A DNA stretch of 64,000 nt from Shewanella sp. SR44-3 (GTDB lineage Bacteria; Pseudomonadota; Gammaproteobacteria; Enterobacterales; Shewanellaceae): NCBI RefSeq assembly GCF_014163735.1, contig NZ_JACJDV010000005.1, positions 62,001 through 126,000 on the forward strand. Reading direction: 5' to 3'. Of the stretch, positions 8,871 through 18,004 are shown piece by piece (within the stretch, counting starts at the first letter, position 1; every line of letters starts with the position of its first letter). The notes under the pieces were generated by a model. That model searched no databases. It was given only the letters and a program-made list of their open reading frames with translations, and was not told the origin of the DNA. The translations under genes were made by a program, and so were the position numbers.

Positions 8871-9509
8871 ATGGACATCAATAAACAGACACAGGTCGGC
8901 GGGCACACTTCCAACCCAGCAGTTAAGCATGCTCATGGTCAAGATGTATCTCAGGTTGCAAAAAATCCACCTCAAATTGAGAAAAATCAGGGACAAGATG
9001 TTAAGCAAGTCGCCAGTAAAGCCACCGCATCAGAATTAAGTCGCCAGATGACCAATGCCAACATTCTTGCCGCTCAGGAAAAAGTACAATTAGAGTCTGG
9101 TGATAAGTCGATGACCTTACTTTATAAGGCGGCTGTAGAGGCTATCGATAAAGAACTGGCACCTACTCTCGGGGTAAACAGCACTCAGAAGCACGTGGAT
9201 AGTAATGTCGACTATTCCCCTGAGGCAACGGCCGAGCGTATTGTCAGCTTTGCCACTCAGTTTTTTCCACTTCATCAAGAGCGTAATAGTAATATGAGCC
9301 TAGATGAACAGCTTGAAAGTTTTATGGGGATTATTGGTGGTGCAATTGATCAAGGCTTTGGTGAGGCTAAGGATATTTTAAAAGGTTTGCAGGTGCTTCA
9401 AGGCGATATCGAGTCTGGGGTTAATTCTACCTATGAATTTGTCCAAAAGGGTTTACAAGATTTTAGAGATAAAATTATTCCACCTAAAACCCCTGAAACT
9501 AGTGATTAG
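8871..9509 (+). CDS. DUF5610 domain protein
   Basis: A soluble 212-residue protein. An in-frame GTG at 8862 lies inside the ribosome binding site AAGGTGAG, so the ATG at 8871 is the better start. Residues 1-60 are low complexity and hydrophilic, with two HGQDV/GQDVKQV repeats. The C-terminal half contains VDYSPEATAERIVSFATQFF, which I recognise as the DUF5610 signature, followed by amphipathic helices. No enzymatic motif is present. The function is unknown and the neighbours do not explain it. Confidence 0.7.
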   Translation: MDINKQTQVGGHTSNPAVKHAHGQDVSQVAKNPPQIEKNQGQDVKQVASKATASELSRQMTNANILAAQEKVQLESGDKSMTLLYKAAVEAIDKELAPTLGVNSTQKHVDSNVDYSPEATAERIVSFATQFFPLHQERNSNMSLDEQLESFMGIIGGAIDQGFGEAKDILKGLQVLQGDIESGVNSTYEFVQKGLQDFRDKIIPPKTPETSD

Positions 9510-9666
9510 TCTATTTCGATTAATTATCAAGTGGTTACCTTGATTTTTTTCAGGTGTAAACCTTGAGGTGCATCACTATGTTCTAGACTATTGATTGGCA
9601 GTGATGATACAAGGTTAACCCTATTTGTTTTATTGATTTATTGTGAATGAAATAAAGGGGGAATGT

Positions 9667-10425
9667 ATGTGGACTCAGGGTCAGGTTGTCGCTCGTAGAG
9701 ATTGGAGTGACAAATTATTTACCTTATCCATTAAGGCCGAAATAGCCCCGTTTATTGCGGGACAATTTATTAAATTGAGCCAAGGCAATACTGACAAACG
9801 TATCGCAAGAGCTTACTCCATTGTCAGTGCTCCAGATGCCGAATTACTCGAAGTGTTGGCAGTAAAAGTGCCTGATGGGCAGTTATCCCCAGCGCTGCAT
9901 CAGTTGGCCATTGGGGCCGAAATAGAAGTCAGCACTAAAGCTGCTGGCTTTTTGACCTTAGAGGAATTACCTCAAGCGGCGAACTATCGTCACCTATGGT
10001 TTATCGCCACAGGTACTGGTGTCGGACCGTTTATTTCTATGCTGCGCACCCAAGCTCCTTGGCTTAAATATGAGAAAATCATCTTGGTCTATGGCGTGAG
10101 TTATTACAGCGACCTTGCCTACCAAGATGTTATCCAACAGCTCCAGCAGCAATACCCTCAACAATTTGTATTTATCCCCATGGTGACGCGAGAGTCTAAG
10201 GCCGTTGAAGGCATGGCAGCATTAGATTGCCGTATACCTCAAGGGTTAGTTTCTGGTGAATTAGAAGCGCTGGCTCAAGTGGATATTTCGCCTCTAGATT
10301 CACAAGTGATGATCTGCGGTAATCCGGCGATGATAACTGAAGTACAAACTATGCTGCTTGAAAGAGGGCTGACTAAAAATCTGCGCCGCGCACCGGGGCA
10401 AATTACCTTAGAAAAATATTGGTGA
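9667..10425 (+). CDS. fpr: Ferredoxin/flavodoxin-NADP reductase
   Basis: FAD-dependent reductase that moves electrons between NADPH and ferredoxin or flavodoxin. From ATG 9667 it has 252 residues and begins MWTQGQVVARRDWSD; the GTG at 9643 upstream would place the strong AAAGGGGGAA ribosome binding site inside the protein, so it was rejected. Visible motifs are the FAD-binding RAYSIVSAPD, the nucleotide-binding ATGTGVGPFISML, MICGNPAMI, and the C-terminal LEKYW whose aromatic end stacks on the flavin in this family. It resembles E. coli Fpr along the whole length. A Fur box follows, but that most likely serves fbpA. Confidence 0.9.
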   Translation: MWTQGQVVARRDWSDKLFTLSIKAEIAPFIAGQFIKLSQGNTDKRIARAYSIVSAPDAELLEVLAVKVPDGQLSPALHQLAIGAEIEVSTKAAGFLTLEELPQAANYRHLWFIATGTGVGPFISMLRTQAPWLKYEKIILVYGVSYYSDLAYQDVIQQLQQQYPQQFVFIPMVTRESKAVEGMAALDCRIPQGLVSGELEALAQVDISPLDSQVMICGNPAMITEVQTMLLERGLTKNLRRAPGQITLEKYW

Positions 10426-10463
10426 GCCAAGGTGACATAGCGAAGACTTAAAACGCATGCAAT

Positions 10464-10478
10464 TGATAATTATTATCA
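10464..10478 (+). promoter_or_regulatory. Fur box upstream of fbpA
   Basis: TGATAAT-T-ATTATCA is a perfect match to the 7-1-7 Fur consensus inverted repeat. It lies 50 bases before the fbpA start, so iron repression of fbpA is the natural reading. Confidence 0.9.
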
Positions 10479-10528
10479 CTTGTGTATAGTGATTAACCTC
10501 AACGCTGCCACTATTTAGAGGGATCCCA

Positions 10529-11539
10529 ATGTTTGCTCAATCCATTAAAGTCGTTTGTGCCGTCATGGCGCTGACGAGTATTACCGCTAGCGCAGAAGAC
10601 AATATTACCGTCTATTCATACCGTCAAAATTTTCTGATAGAGCCTATTCTCGAACAATTTACTGATAAAACCGGCATTAAGGTTGACCTGGTATTCGCTA
10701 AGGATGGCTTAAGTGAGCGCATTGCACGGGAGGGGCGTTTATCTCCCGCTGATCTGATACTAACCTCTGATTTTTCACGCTTAATGGAATTGGTTGATAA
10801 GCAGTTAGTGCAGTCGGTCGACAATCCTGAGCTACAAGAAAATATCCCAGCACAATATCGCTCACCTAAGAATGAGTGGTTTGCACTGACCATGCGGGTA
10901 CGTAATCTGTATTCCTCTAAGGAACGCCTTGGTAAGATTGATATCGATTATGAAGACTTAGCTAAGCCTGAATATCAAGGCAAAATTTGTACTCGTAGTG
11001 GTAAGCATCCTTATAACATCGCATTGGTTGCCTCTATGATAGCCAACATAGGTGAGGCAAAAACCAAGCAGTGGCTCAACGGCCTCAAAGCAAACTTAGC
11101 GCGCAAACCTCAAGGTAACGATCGAGACCAAGTCTTAGCGGTTAAAGAGGGGCTGTGTGACATCGCCATCGGCAACAGTTATTACTATGGCAATATGATG
11201 GCTGATGACACCCAAAAAGCGTGGGCTGAAGCCGTCTATATTAATTTCCCTAATCAGGATAATCGCGGCGCGCACATTAATGTGTCGGGGATGGCGTTAG
11301 CAAAACATGCGCCAAATAAAGCGCAAGCCATCAAGTTAATGACGTTCCTTTCTGCCGATTTAGCCCAACAAAGCTATGCTGAAATAAACATGGAATACCC
11401 AGTCAAAGCAGACGTTAACCCTTCGGCATTGGTGGCCTCTTGGGGGGAGTTTAAGGCCGATAGTTTAGCCATAGATAAGCTGGCACAATTTCACCAAGCT
11501 GCGATTAAACTGTTGGACGAAGTGCAATTTGATTTGTAA
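10529..11539 (+). CDS. fbpA: Ferric iron ABC transporter, periplasmic binding protein
   Basis: A 336-residue extracellular solute-binding protein. A signal peptide (MFAQSIKVVCAVMALTSITASA) is cut before EDNITVYSYR. The iron-binding tyrosines typical of the FbpA/FutA/IdiA group are visible in GNSYYYGNM near the C-terminal third, and FALTMRVRNLYSS and GMALAKHAPNKAQA are family landmarks. It captures Fe3+ in the periplasm and delivers it to FbpB. GAGGGATC precedes the ATG. A terminator between it and fbpB should make fbpA the most abundant product, as expected for a binding protein. Confidence 0.93.
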   Translation: MFAQSIKVVCAVMALTSITASAEDNITVYSYRQNFLIEPILEQFTDKTGIKVDLVFAKDGLSERIAREGRLSPADLILTSDFSRLMELVDKQLVQSVDNPELQENIPAQYRSPKNEWFALTMRVRNLYSSKERLGKIDIDYEDLAKPEYQGKICTRSGKHPYNIALVASMIANIGEAKTKQWLNGLKANLARKPQGNDRDQVLAVKEGLCDIAIGNSYYYGNMMADDTQKAWAEAVYINFPNQDNRGAHINVSGMALAKHAPNKAQAIKLMTFLSADLAQQSYAEINMEYPVKADVNPSALVASWGEFKADSLAIDKLAQFHQAAIKLLDEVQFDL

Positions 11540-11574
11540 CTAGGATCTGTTTTTTGCGCTAATGCTGAGTATTG

Positions 11575-11611
11575 CTAACCTCTTAAGGCATGCCTTAGGA
11601 GGTTAGTTTTT
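11575..11611 (+). terminator. Terminator/attenuator between fbpA and fbpB
   Basis: CTAACCTCTTAAGGCA and TGCCTTAGGAGGTTAG form a near-perfect 16-bp stem followed by TTTTTAT. It lies inside the fbp operon, so it probably lets only part of transcription pass into fbpBC. Confidence 0.8.
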
Positions 11612-11647
11612 ATATAAGGCGCAAAACAACTAAAAAGAGAGGTATAG

Positions 11648-13279
11648 ATGGTATTGGGGTTACGCCGGAGTTGGTCTTATCTTGGGATAGGTATCACGGC
11701 GGTGCTACTGCTGCCGTTGCTGGCTTTACTGCTGCAAGCCAGTCAGAGCGATGAAGCCGTATTCGCACATTTACTTGCAACTGTGCTCCCAACTTACATC
11801 ATCAATACGTTAGTGGTTATTTTAGGGGTGAGCATAGGCTCATTAATGCTTGCGGTTCCAGCGGCTTGGCTGGTGGCTCGTTGTCAGTTCCCACTGGCGA
11901 AGTATTTCCAATGGGCCTTGTTGCTACCTTTGGCAATGCCGGGCTATATCGTAGCTTACGTTTATACGGATCTGCTGGATTACGCCGGCCCAGTACAGCG
12001 CAACTTGCGACTGTTCTTTGGCTGGAGCAGCCCACAGGATTATGACTTTCCCGCCATCAGAAGCTTAGGCGGGGCCATTATTGTGCTGTCGCTAGTGCTA
12101 TTTCCTTATGTGTATTTATTGGCTCGCACCGCATTTATGGAACAATCATCGAACTTGCAGCACGCTTCAAAAGTCATGGGCTGCGGGCCGTGGGGCAGCT
12201 TTTTTCGTTTATCATTGCCTATGGCAAGGCCTGCATTGGCAGTAGGTTTGTCACTTATCGCCATGGAAACCGCCGCCGACTTTGCCACCATGAGCTATTT
12301 TGCGGTGCCCACTTTAACAACTGCGGTATACGATACTTGGCTCGGTTATGGCAGCCTAACGGCAGCAGCCAAGTTATCAGTATTTATCTTATTGATTATA
12401 TTTGTATTGGTAGGCAGTGAACGCTTTGCTCGCAGAAGGCAAAAGCTCTATCAAAAACAATCCCAGCTAGAAAATGCTGACAAATACCTCCTCAAAGGCG
12501 TGAAAGCGTTTATGGCTTGTGGCTATTGTTTGGGGCTATTGACGACGGCATTTCTAGTGCCATTTTTTATTTTGTGCAGTTATGCCTTCGCGCGCTTTGA
12601 CAGCAGCTTTAGTCATGAGTTTTTTCAATACAGCGGCAACAGTTTACTAGTGGCGAGCCTAGTGAGCCTAGTTTGCATCATCCTAGCCATGGTATTGCTA
12701 TTCTTGCGCCGAGTGAGCCCAAGACCTATGGATAGCTGGTTAGCTCCCCTTGCCACTACGGGTTACGCTTTACCCGGTACAGTGCTTGCCATTGGGGTAT
12801 TAGTGCCGTTAACTATGCTGGATTTTGCTATTAATGATGTGTATCAGTGGCTGGGTGAGAAGGGCCCAGGGCTAGTGCTTACAGGCAGCTTAGTGGCATT
12901 GGTGTTTGCCTTTTGCATTCGCTTTTTAGCCATATCTATCGGCAGCATCGAGGCCAGTTACAAACGATTGTCGCCTTCGCTTGATATGGCATGCCTGACT
13001 ATGGGGCGCACCCCACTGCAAATGTTAACTAAAGTGCATCTACCTTTATTGTATAAAGGCATCTTCACTGGTGCCTTACTGGTATTTATTGAGAGTATGA
13101 AAGAGTTGCCTGCGACCTTATTGCTAAGACCTATTGGATTTGAAAATCTTGCCAGTCATGTGTTTCAGCTGGTGTCCGATGAGCGTTTAGAGCAAGGGGC
13201 ATTGGCGGCAATTACCATAGTATTGGTTGGACTCATCCCATTAATCTATCTTAATTTTTTCCTAGAGGATGCCAAGTAA
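11648..13279 (+). CDS. fbpB: Ferric iron ABC transporter, fused permease
   Basis: A 543-residue inner-membrane permease with about twelve helices. Two BPD_transp_1 halves are visible, each with an EAA-type loop: MGCGPWGSFFRLSLPMARPAL in the first (around residue 180) and MGRTPLQMLTKVHLPLLYKG in the second (around residue 455). This duplicated layout is typical of FbpB/SfuB, which forms the whole channel alone. AGAGAGGT lies before the ATG. The stop overlaps the start region of fbpC, indicating translational coupling. Confidence 0.92.
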   Translation: MVLGLRRSWSYLGIGITAVLLLPLLALLLQASQSDEAVFAHLLATVLPTYIINTLVVILGVSIGSLMLAVPAAWLVARCQFPLAKYFQWALLLPLAMPGYIVAYVYTDLLDYAGPVQRNLRLFFGWSSPQDYDFPAIRSLGGAIIVLSLVLFPYVYLLARTAFMEQSSNLQHASKVMGCGPWGSFFRLSLPMARPALAVGLSLIAMETAADFATMSYFAVPTLTTAVYDTWLGYGSLTAAAKLSVFILLIIFVLVGSERFARRRQKLYQKQSQLENADKYLLKGVKAFMACGYCLGLLTTAFLVPFFILCSYAFARFDSSFSHEFFQYSGNSLLVASLVSLVCIILAMVLLFLRRVSPRPMDSWLAPLATTGYALPGTVLAIGVLVPLTMLDFAINDVYQWLGEKGPGLVLTGSLVALVFAFCIRFLAISIGSIEASYKRLSPSLDMACLTMGRTPLQMLTKVHLPLLYKGIFTGALLVFIESMKELPATLLLRPIGFENLASHVFQLVSDERLEQGALAAITIVLVGLIPLIYLNFFLEDAK

Positions 13280-13280
13280 G

Positions 13281-14306
13281 ATGACTAGGTTAAGCGTTAC
13301 AGAGCTTCACTGTGGATTTGGTGAGCAGACTATCTTAAAAGGGGTGAACTTAACTCTGGCCCAAGGGGAAATTTTGGCCTTGCTTGGCCCTAGCGGCTGC
13401 GGAAAAACCACCTTATTGCGCGCTATTGCAGGTTTGCAACCCATAACCTCAGGGCAGATAGTGATAAAAGGATCAGAAGTGAATGGCCCTGATACCTTTG
13501 TTACCAGTGATCAGCGTGGTGTGGGGCTCATTTTTCAGGATTATGCCTTATTTCCCCATTTAACCGTGGCGCAAAATGTGCTTTTTGGCGTTAAGCTTAA
13601 AGGCCAGCAAAAGGCTGATAAGCTTGATGAAATGCTAACCTTGGTTAAGCTTCAGGGTCTAGGTGAACGCTACCCCCATGAATTATCCGGCGGTCAACAG
13701 CAGCGGGTGTCTATCGCCCGTTCACTGGCTTATGAAGCCGAAATCTTGCTGTTGGATGAGCCTTTTTCTAACATAGACCCTCAAGTGCGTCACGAGATGA
13801 TGCTAGATATTCGCCAAATTCTAAAGCAGCGTAATATCAGCGCCGTTTTTGTGACCCACAGTAAAGAAGAGGCCTTTGCTTTTGCCGATACCTTGGCACT
13901 GTTTAAAAGCGGGAGTATAGTGCAGCAAGGCACACCTGAGCAGCTCTACCAAACCCCGAAAGAGGCCTATGTGGCCGAGTTTTTAGGGCCTGTAAATTAC
14001 CTAGATATTAACGTGCTCAATGAGACTCAGCTGAGCAGTTCATTAGGGGTAATTGACAGCAATATAAGCCTAGATAAGCCAGTGGGTGAAAAAGGTGTTT
14101 TGATGCTAAGGCCTCAAAATATCGAGTTTATTTCTGATAAACTCGGGGATGCCATAGTGACACAGCGGCGATTCTTAGGCAGTATGTGTCATTATCAGTT
14201 GCAGTATCAGCAACACATTTTTGAGCTCCACAGTATGCAGTTGCAGCTGGTGATAGGCCAAAAAGGTCACTTGAGAGTCAAAGAGCATGGCTTAATTATT
14301 TTTTAA
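13281..14306 (+). CDS. fbpC: Ferric iron ABC transporter, ATPase
   Basis: The nucleotide-binding subunit that powers FbpB: Walker A GPSGCGKTT, Q-loop FQDYALFPH, signature LSGGQQQR, Walker B ILLLDEPFS and H-loop VFVTHS. The C-terminal third is the regulatory beta domain (MLRPQNIEF). ATG 13281 gives 341 residues with GAGGA 11-12 bases upstream. ATG 13269, overlapping fbpB by 11 bases, would add four residues, but AGAGG abuts it directly and is too close to serve it. Confidence 0.92.
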   Translation: MTRLSVTELHCGFGEQTILKGVNLTLAQGEILALLGPSGCGKTTLLRAIAGLQPITSGQIVIKGSEVNGPDTFVTSDQRGVGLIFQDYALFPHLTVAQNVLFGVKLKGQQKADKLDEMLTLVKLQGLGERYPHELSGGQQQRVSIARSLAYEAEILLLDEPFSNIDPQVRHEMMLDIRQILKQRNISAVFVTHSKEEAFAFADTLALFKSGSIVQQGTPEQLYQTPKEAYVAEFLGPVNYLDINVLNETQLSSSLGVIDSNISLDKPVGEKGVLMLRPQNIEFISDKLGDAIVTQRRFLGSMCHYQLQYQQHIFELHSMQLQLVIGQKGHLRVKEHGLIIF

Positions 14307-14467
14307 ACTATCCTTTTCTAGACTAAAACAGTGCTATCAATAACGTGCTATAAAAAATAGCGCGATAAGAATAAAACCAAATAAGCCACCCACTGCACCT
14401 AATGGGGGCAATCAAAACGATCAGTCATATCGGGTTGAGCCTTATCAAAGCAGTGCTTGCTTTAACA

Positions 14468-15406
14468 ATGGAACCGCAAACTATGCCTCGCGAACAATTA
14501 GGGATTTGTGCTGAGATTAACCTACACAGCGTCTATTTGATGTTTAATGCCATCGAAGGAGAAGAGGTGCTTCTTCGCCCTTGTATCGCTAATGTCGCTG
14601 AGTATATCCATGAATTATCAGATCAATATGGCGACAGTGCCTTTAATGGTTTTGTCGGGATCGGGGCGAATTTTTGGGATGTGTTTTACCCTCAAGCTCG
14701 GCCGAATAAGCTCAGGCCCTTTCCAGCAATGAGCCAAGGTAGTCGTGAAGCGCCGGCTATCGAATATGATGTGTTTATCCATCTGCGCTGCGATCGCTAC
14801 GACGTGTTGCATTTGGTGGCCAATGAAATTAATCAAATGTTTGAAGGACTGGTAGAGCTGATGGAAGAAGAGCGCGGCTTTCGCTTTATGGATAGCCGTG
14901 ATTTAACGGGGTTTGTGGATGGCACAGAAAACCCCAAAGGTCGTCACCGTCAGCAGGTGGCATTAGTGGGGGATGATGATGCTGAATTTAAAAATGGCAG
15001 TTACGTCCACGTGCAAAAATTTGCCCATGATTTAAGTAGCTGGCAGAGATTAAGCGTTAAAAAGCAAGAAGATATTATTGGCCGCACTAAGTCAGACAAT
15101 ATCGAGTACGCCTCAAAAGATAAGCCGTTAACCAGCCATATAAAGCGGGTTAACCTTAAAAATGATCAAGGCGAGTCGATGGAAATATTGCGTCAAAGCA
15201 TGCCTTATGGCTCGCTAAAAGAACAAGGGCTGATGTTTATCTCTTTGTGCCACACGCCTGAGTATTTTGAAAAAATGCTTCACAGCATGGTACACGGTGA
15301 TGGTGCGGGTAATCATGATCATTTGATGAACTTCACCCAGGCACTAACGGGAGCTTCCTTCTTTGTGCCCTCGGTGGACTTTTTAGCCCAGTTCGAAGAA
15401 GAATAG
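14468..15406 (+). CDS. Dyp-type heme peroxidase
   Basis: A dye-decolorising peroxidase of about 312 residues. Translation is taken from ATG 14468 (MEPQTMPREQLGICAEINLH), because the 22 codons before it have no counterpart in the family; MPREQ at 14483 is a second possibility. The catalytic Asp is in GFVDGTENP, the distal Arg in TSHIKRVNL, and the proximal heme His lies in MVHGDGAGNHDHL. No Tat or Sec signal is present, so the enzyme is cytoplasmic. It lies 160 bases after the iron transporter, which fits a role around heme or iron. It closely resembles the structurally known Shewanella TyrA protein as I remember it. Confidence 0.9.
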   Translation: MEPQTMPREQLGICAEINLHSVYLMFNAIEGEEVLLRPCIANVAEYIHELSDQYGDSAFNGFVGIGANFWDVFYPQARPNKLRPFPAMSQGSREAPAIEYDVFIHLRCDRYDVLHLVANEINQMFEGLVELMEEERGFRFMDSRDLTGFVDGTENPKGRHRQQVALVGDDDAEFKNGSYVHVQKFAHDLSSWQRLSVKKQEDIIGRTKSDNIEYASKDKPLTSHIKRVNLKNDQGESMEILRQSMPYGSLKEQGLMFISLCHTPEYFEKMLHSMVHGDGAGNHDHLMNFTQALTGASFFVPSVDFLAQFEEE

Positions 15407-15439
15407 TTAACCGTTTTTGAACGTTGTAGTTCCAGTCTT

Positions 15440-15464
15440 AACGCACCTAAAAGGTGCGTTTTTT
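15440..15464. terminator. Bidirectional terminator between peroxidase and LysR gene
   Basis: AACGCACCT (15440-15448), AAA loop, AGGTGCGTT (15452-15460), then TTTT. It serves the two convergent genes; the T-run overlaps the LysR stop codon. Confidence 0.85.
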
Positions 15465-16362
15465 ATGGCTGCCATTTAGTAATATCTTGTTGCCACTTGT
15501 GGGCAATAAAGTCGATAAAGGCGCGCACATGCAGCAGTTGATAGCTGCGAGATAAGTACACCGCCCACAGGGGTTTACCGGGGCAGACATATTGCGGTAG
15601 CACTTCTACCAATTGCCCATTAGCCAGATACGGATTGGCTAAATCTGCCGGTAAACATACTAAGCCTTTAGCCAGCAGCGCCGCCTTTATCAATACCCCC
15701 ATGTCATTCGCTTGTAAGTTGCCACTCACATTTAACTGCAGTTGTTGATTATCTATCAGCCAGTGCCATTGAGACTGACTGCTGTGCAATAGGCAATTAT
15801 GATGGCCGACATCGGCAATGTCTGTGATGGGAGTGTGATGCGCCAGATACTCAGGGGCTGCGCAAATAACGTTATCAATTTTCATCAAACGCCGTGCAAT
15901 TAAGCTGTCATCTGGTTGGTGGGTAAAACGCAGCGCGATATCCACCCGCTCGCCCACCATGGCGGCTAATGAATCTGCGAGCACAAATTGAAATTTAACA
16001 TTGGGGTGCAGGGCGATAAATTCATCCACTGCATCAAACAATTTATGCTGACCAAGGCCGATAGGAGAGGCAAGGCGAATGCTGCCCACAAGCTCGGTGT
16101 TGTGCTGCTGAGCCCGAGTTTGCATCTGCGCCACATCACTTAAAATACCTTGGCAATAACTTAAGGTTTCTTCGCCCTCTAAGGTCAGGCTAACGCTGCG
16201 AGTCGTACGATGCAACAGCCTTAAATTAAGCCATTGCTCCAACTCGTTAACATGCCTTGATACTTGTAAACGGCTTAAATTAAGCTGCTCTGCGGCTTGA
16301 GTGAAACTGGCGCAATCGGCCACTTGAACGAAACTGCGCATTGCCGTGAGTCTATCCATCAT
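15463..16362 (-). CDS. LysR-family transcriptional regulator
   Basis: A 299-residue LTTR starting MMDRLTAMRSFVQVAD. The start at 16362 is supported by AAGGCGAGC; an earlier in-frame ATG at 16398 would add 12 residues lacking in the family. The winged helix-turn-helix fills residues 1-60 (FTQAAEQLNLSRLQVSRHVNELE), followed by an inducer-binding domain. It is divergent from the Rossmann-fold gene at 16476 with a 9-bp inverted repeat between them, so it most likely regulates that gene and itself. The inducer is unknown. Confidence 0.9.
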   Translation of the reverse strand: MMDRLTAMRSFVQVADCASFTQAAEQLNLSRLQVSRHVNELEQWLNLRLLHRTTRSVSLTLEGEETLSYCQGILSDVAQMQTRAQQHNTELVGSIRLASPIGLGQHKLFDAVDEFIALHPNVKFQFVLADSLAAMVGERVDIALRFTHQPDDSLIARRLMKIDNVICAAPEYLAHHTPITDIADVGHHNCLLHSSQSQWHWLIDNQQLQLNVSGNLQANDMGVLIKAALLAKGLVCLPADLANPYLANGQLVEVLPQYVCPGKPLWAVYLSRSYQLLHVRAFIDFIAHKWQQDITKWQP

Positions 16363-16397
16363 GCTCGCCTTATTGGTATCTTGTATTGATACAATCA

Positions 16398-16434
16398 TGT
16401 GACAATATCGATATTTATCATCTTAATTGTCACA
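16398..16434. promoter_or_regulatory. Inverted repeat in the LysR divergent promoter
   Basis: TGTGACAAT (16398-16406) and ATTGTCACA (16426-16434) are perfect inverted repeats 19 bases apart, in the 113-base space between divergent genes. This is the expected place for a LysR operator. Confidence 0.6.
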
Positions 16435-16475
16435 AGTAAACTGGCTTCATTGTTAATCATCAATGAGGTTAGAAC

Positions 16476-17120
16476 ATGAAAATCGGTATTTTAGGCGCAA
16501 CAGGTTGGATAGGCAGTGAATTATTAACTCAAGCTAGAGCGCGTGGTTACGCTTTAGCCGCATTGGTGAGAGACCCAAGTAAATTAGCGGGTACTGAGCT
16601 TGATGTGCGCGCTATCGACTTAGACGGCGCGTTAATAGCTGAAAGCTTTGCAGATTTAGATGTAGTTATTTGTGCCGTAGGTGGCAGAGCTGTCCTCGAT
16701 GGCAAATCAAATCATCAACTGGTGCCTAAAACGGCTGCTAAATTGTTGGCGTTATTACCGCACACTCAAGTGAAAAGACTGCTTTGGGTTGGCGGCGCAG
16801 GGAGTTTGGAAGTGGCGTCTGGGGTGAGCTTAGTTTCAACGCCAGAGTTTCCTGAAGAGTACAAGGCAGAAGCCTTAGCCCAAGGAGAAGCCTTAGCCAT
16901 ATTTCAAGGATATCAAGGTGAGCTTAACTGGACGTTTGTGAGCCCCGCAGCCGAAATTTATCCCGGTGACAGTCAGGGAGATTATCGCGTCGGCGGAGAT
17001 AGCTTCTTTACTGATGAAAAGGGTCGCAGCCATATTTCGGTGACTGACTACGCCCGTGCCATGTTAGATGAGCTTGATAGCGGCAAGCATCCACAACAGA
17101 GAATAAGCATCGCTTATTAA
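16476..17120 (+). CDS. NAD(P)-binding Rossmann-fold protein (NmrA/YwnB-like)
   Basis: A 214-residue atypical short-chain dehydrogenase-like protein. The N terminus MKIGILGATGWIGSEL has the GxxGxxG dinucleotide loop, followed by VRDPSKL. Later landmarks are LLWVGGAGSL and NWTFVSPAAEIYPGD. Members of this group include NADPH-dependent reductases and redox sensors; the substrate is not deducible. TGAGGT precedes the ATG. Its divergent LysR neighbour and shared inverted repeat suggest induction by that regulator. Confidence 0.85.
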   Translation: MKIGILGATGWIGSELLTQARARGYALAALVRDPSKLAGTELDVRAIDLDGALIAESFADLDVVICAVGGRAVLDGKSNHQLVPKTAAKLLALLPHTQVKRLLWVGGAGSLEVASGVSLVSTPEFPEEYKAEALAQGEALAIFQGYQGELNWTFVSPAAEIYPGDSQGDYRVGGDSFFTDEKGRSHISVTDYARAMLDELDSGKHPQQRISIAY

Positions 17121-17166
17121 GCCCAATTTAATGGTTGCAAAACTAACGTATTTAAATCAAAGGAAT

Positions 17167-17196
17167 AAAAAAACAGGCGATGAATGCCTGTTTTTT
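17167..17196. terminator. Bidirectional terminator
   Basis: AAAAAAACAGGC (17167-17178) and GCCTGTTTTTT (17186-17196) form a stem with a 7-base loop, with A-run and T-run on either side. It closes the Rossmann-fold gene and the convergent argR. Confidence 0.85.
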
Positions 17197-17229
17197 CATT
17201 GAAATTTTTAGCGTAAAGCGGCGTTAGTT

Positions 17230-17700
17230 TTATTCGGTATAGTTGAATAACGACTTAACGGTTTCCAAGGTGTCATCTATGGTTTTAATGCTTGCTGGGC
17301 AGATAAAGATGGTGTCATCCCCAGCAATGGTGCCTAAGATGCCTTCAGGCTTGCCTATTGAATCCAATAAGCGCGCAATAAGCTGCGCCGCACCAGGGCT
17401 TGTTCTCACCACTATCATGGCTTGATTGTGATCAACGTCTAATACCAGATTTTTCACCGGACTGCCTGCGGTAGGTACGCCAAGCTCGGCAGGTAGGCAG
17501 TAAACCATATCTTGCTTAGCATTACGGGTGCGCACAGCCCCGAATTTACTCAGCATACGGGAAACTTTAGACTGGTTAATATTACCAAACCCTTCGGCTT
17601 GCAAGGCGGTGACGATTTCACTTTGACTGGCGAAGCTTTCATCCTTTAACAGTGTCTTAAAGGTTTTAATGAGTTCGTCCGGCTGTTTCGGTGCTGACAT
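17230..17700 (-). CDS. argR: Arginine repressor
   Basis: A 156-residue protein, the same length as E. coli ArgR. The N-terminal winged helix reads [14 protein letters not shown]...[21 protein letters not shown]; the C-terminal oligomerisation and arginine-binding domain has [15 protein letters not shown] and [11 protein letters not shown]. The hexamer uses L-arginine as corepressor to control arginine biosynthesis and catabolism. The gene is divergent from mdh, as in other Shewanella and enterobacteria, and an ARG box lies in the shared region, consistent with autoregulation. Confidence 0.95.
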   Translation of the reverse strand: MSAPKQPDELIKTFKTLLKDESFASQSEIVTALQAEGFGNINQSKVSRMLSKFGAVRTRNAKQDMVYCLPAELGVPTAGSPVKNLVLDVDHNQAMIVVRTSPGAAQLIARLLDSIGKPEGILGTIAGDDTIFICPASIKTIDDTLETVKSLFNYTE

Positions 17701-17799
17701 AGGTATTTTTCATCTTGTTGTATTATTCAAAATGGTACTATTCAAAAATCTTACGCATTGTGAATAAATAAAGTGATTTGGTCAAGAAAAGTCGACTTC

Positions 17800-17817
17800 A
17801 GTGAATAAAAATTCACT
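17800..17817. promoter_or_regulatory. ARG box between argR and mdh
   Basis: AGTGAATAAAAATTCACT is a 7-4-7 inverted repeat matching the ArgR operator consensus WNTGAATWWWWATTCANW. It lies 100 bases upstream of argR. A second box at the usual 3-base spacing is not obvious. Confidence 0.75.
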
Positions 17818-18004
17818 TGGTGAGTCCGAACAGGGCTACACTAGCACAGGTACTCGATATTAATGATAATTTTACCCCAGAATTTACCCCATATTTACTT
17901 AAGTCTACCAAGGTATAATTGAAATTATTGTTACTATGCAGTAATGTGACGCCACAATTAATGTGGACGTATGTCACACACTTAAAAACTAAATGGAGAT
18001 AATC

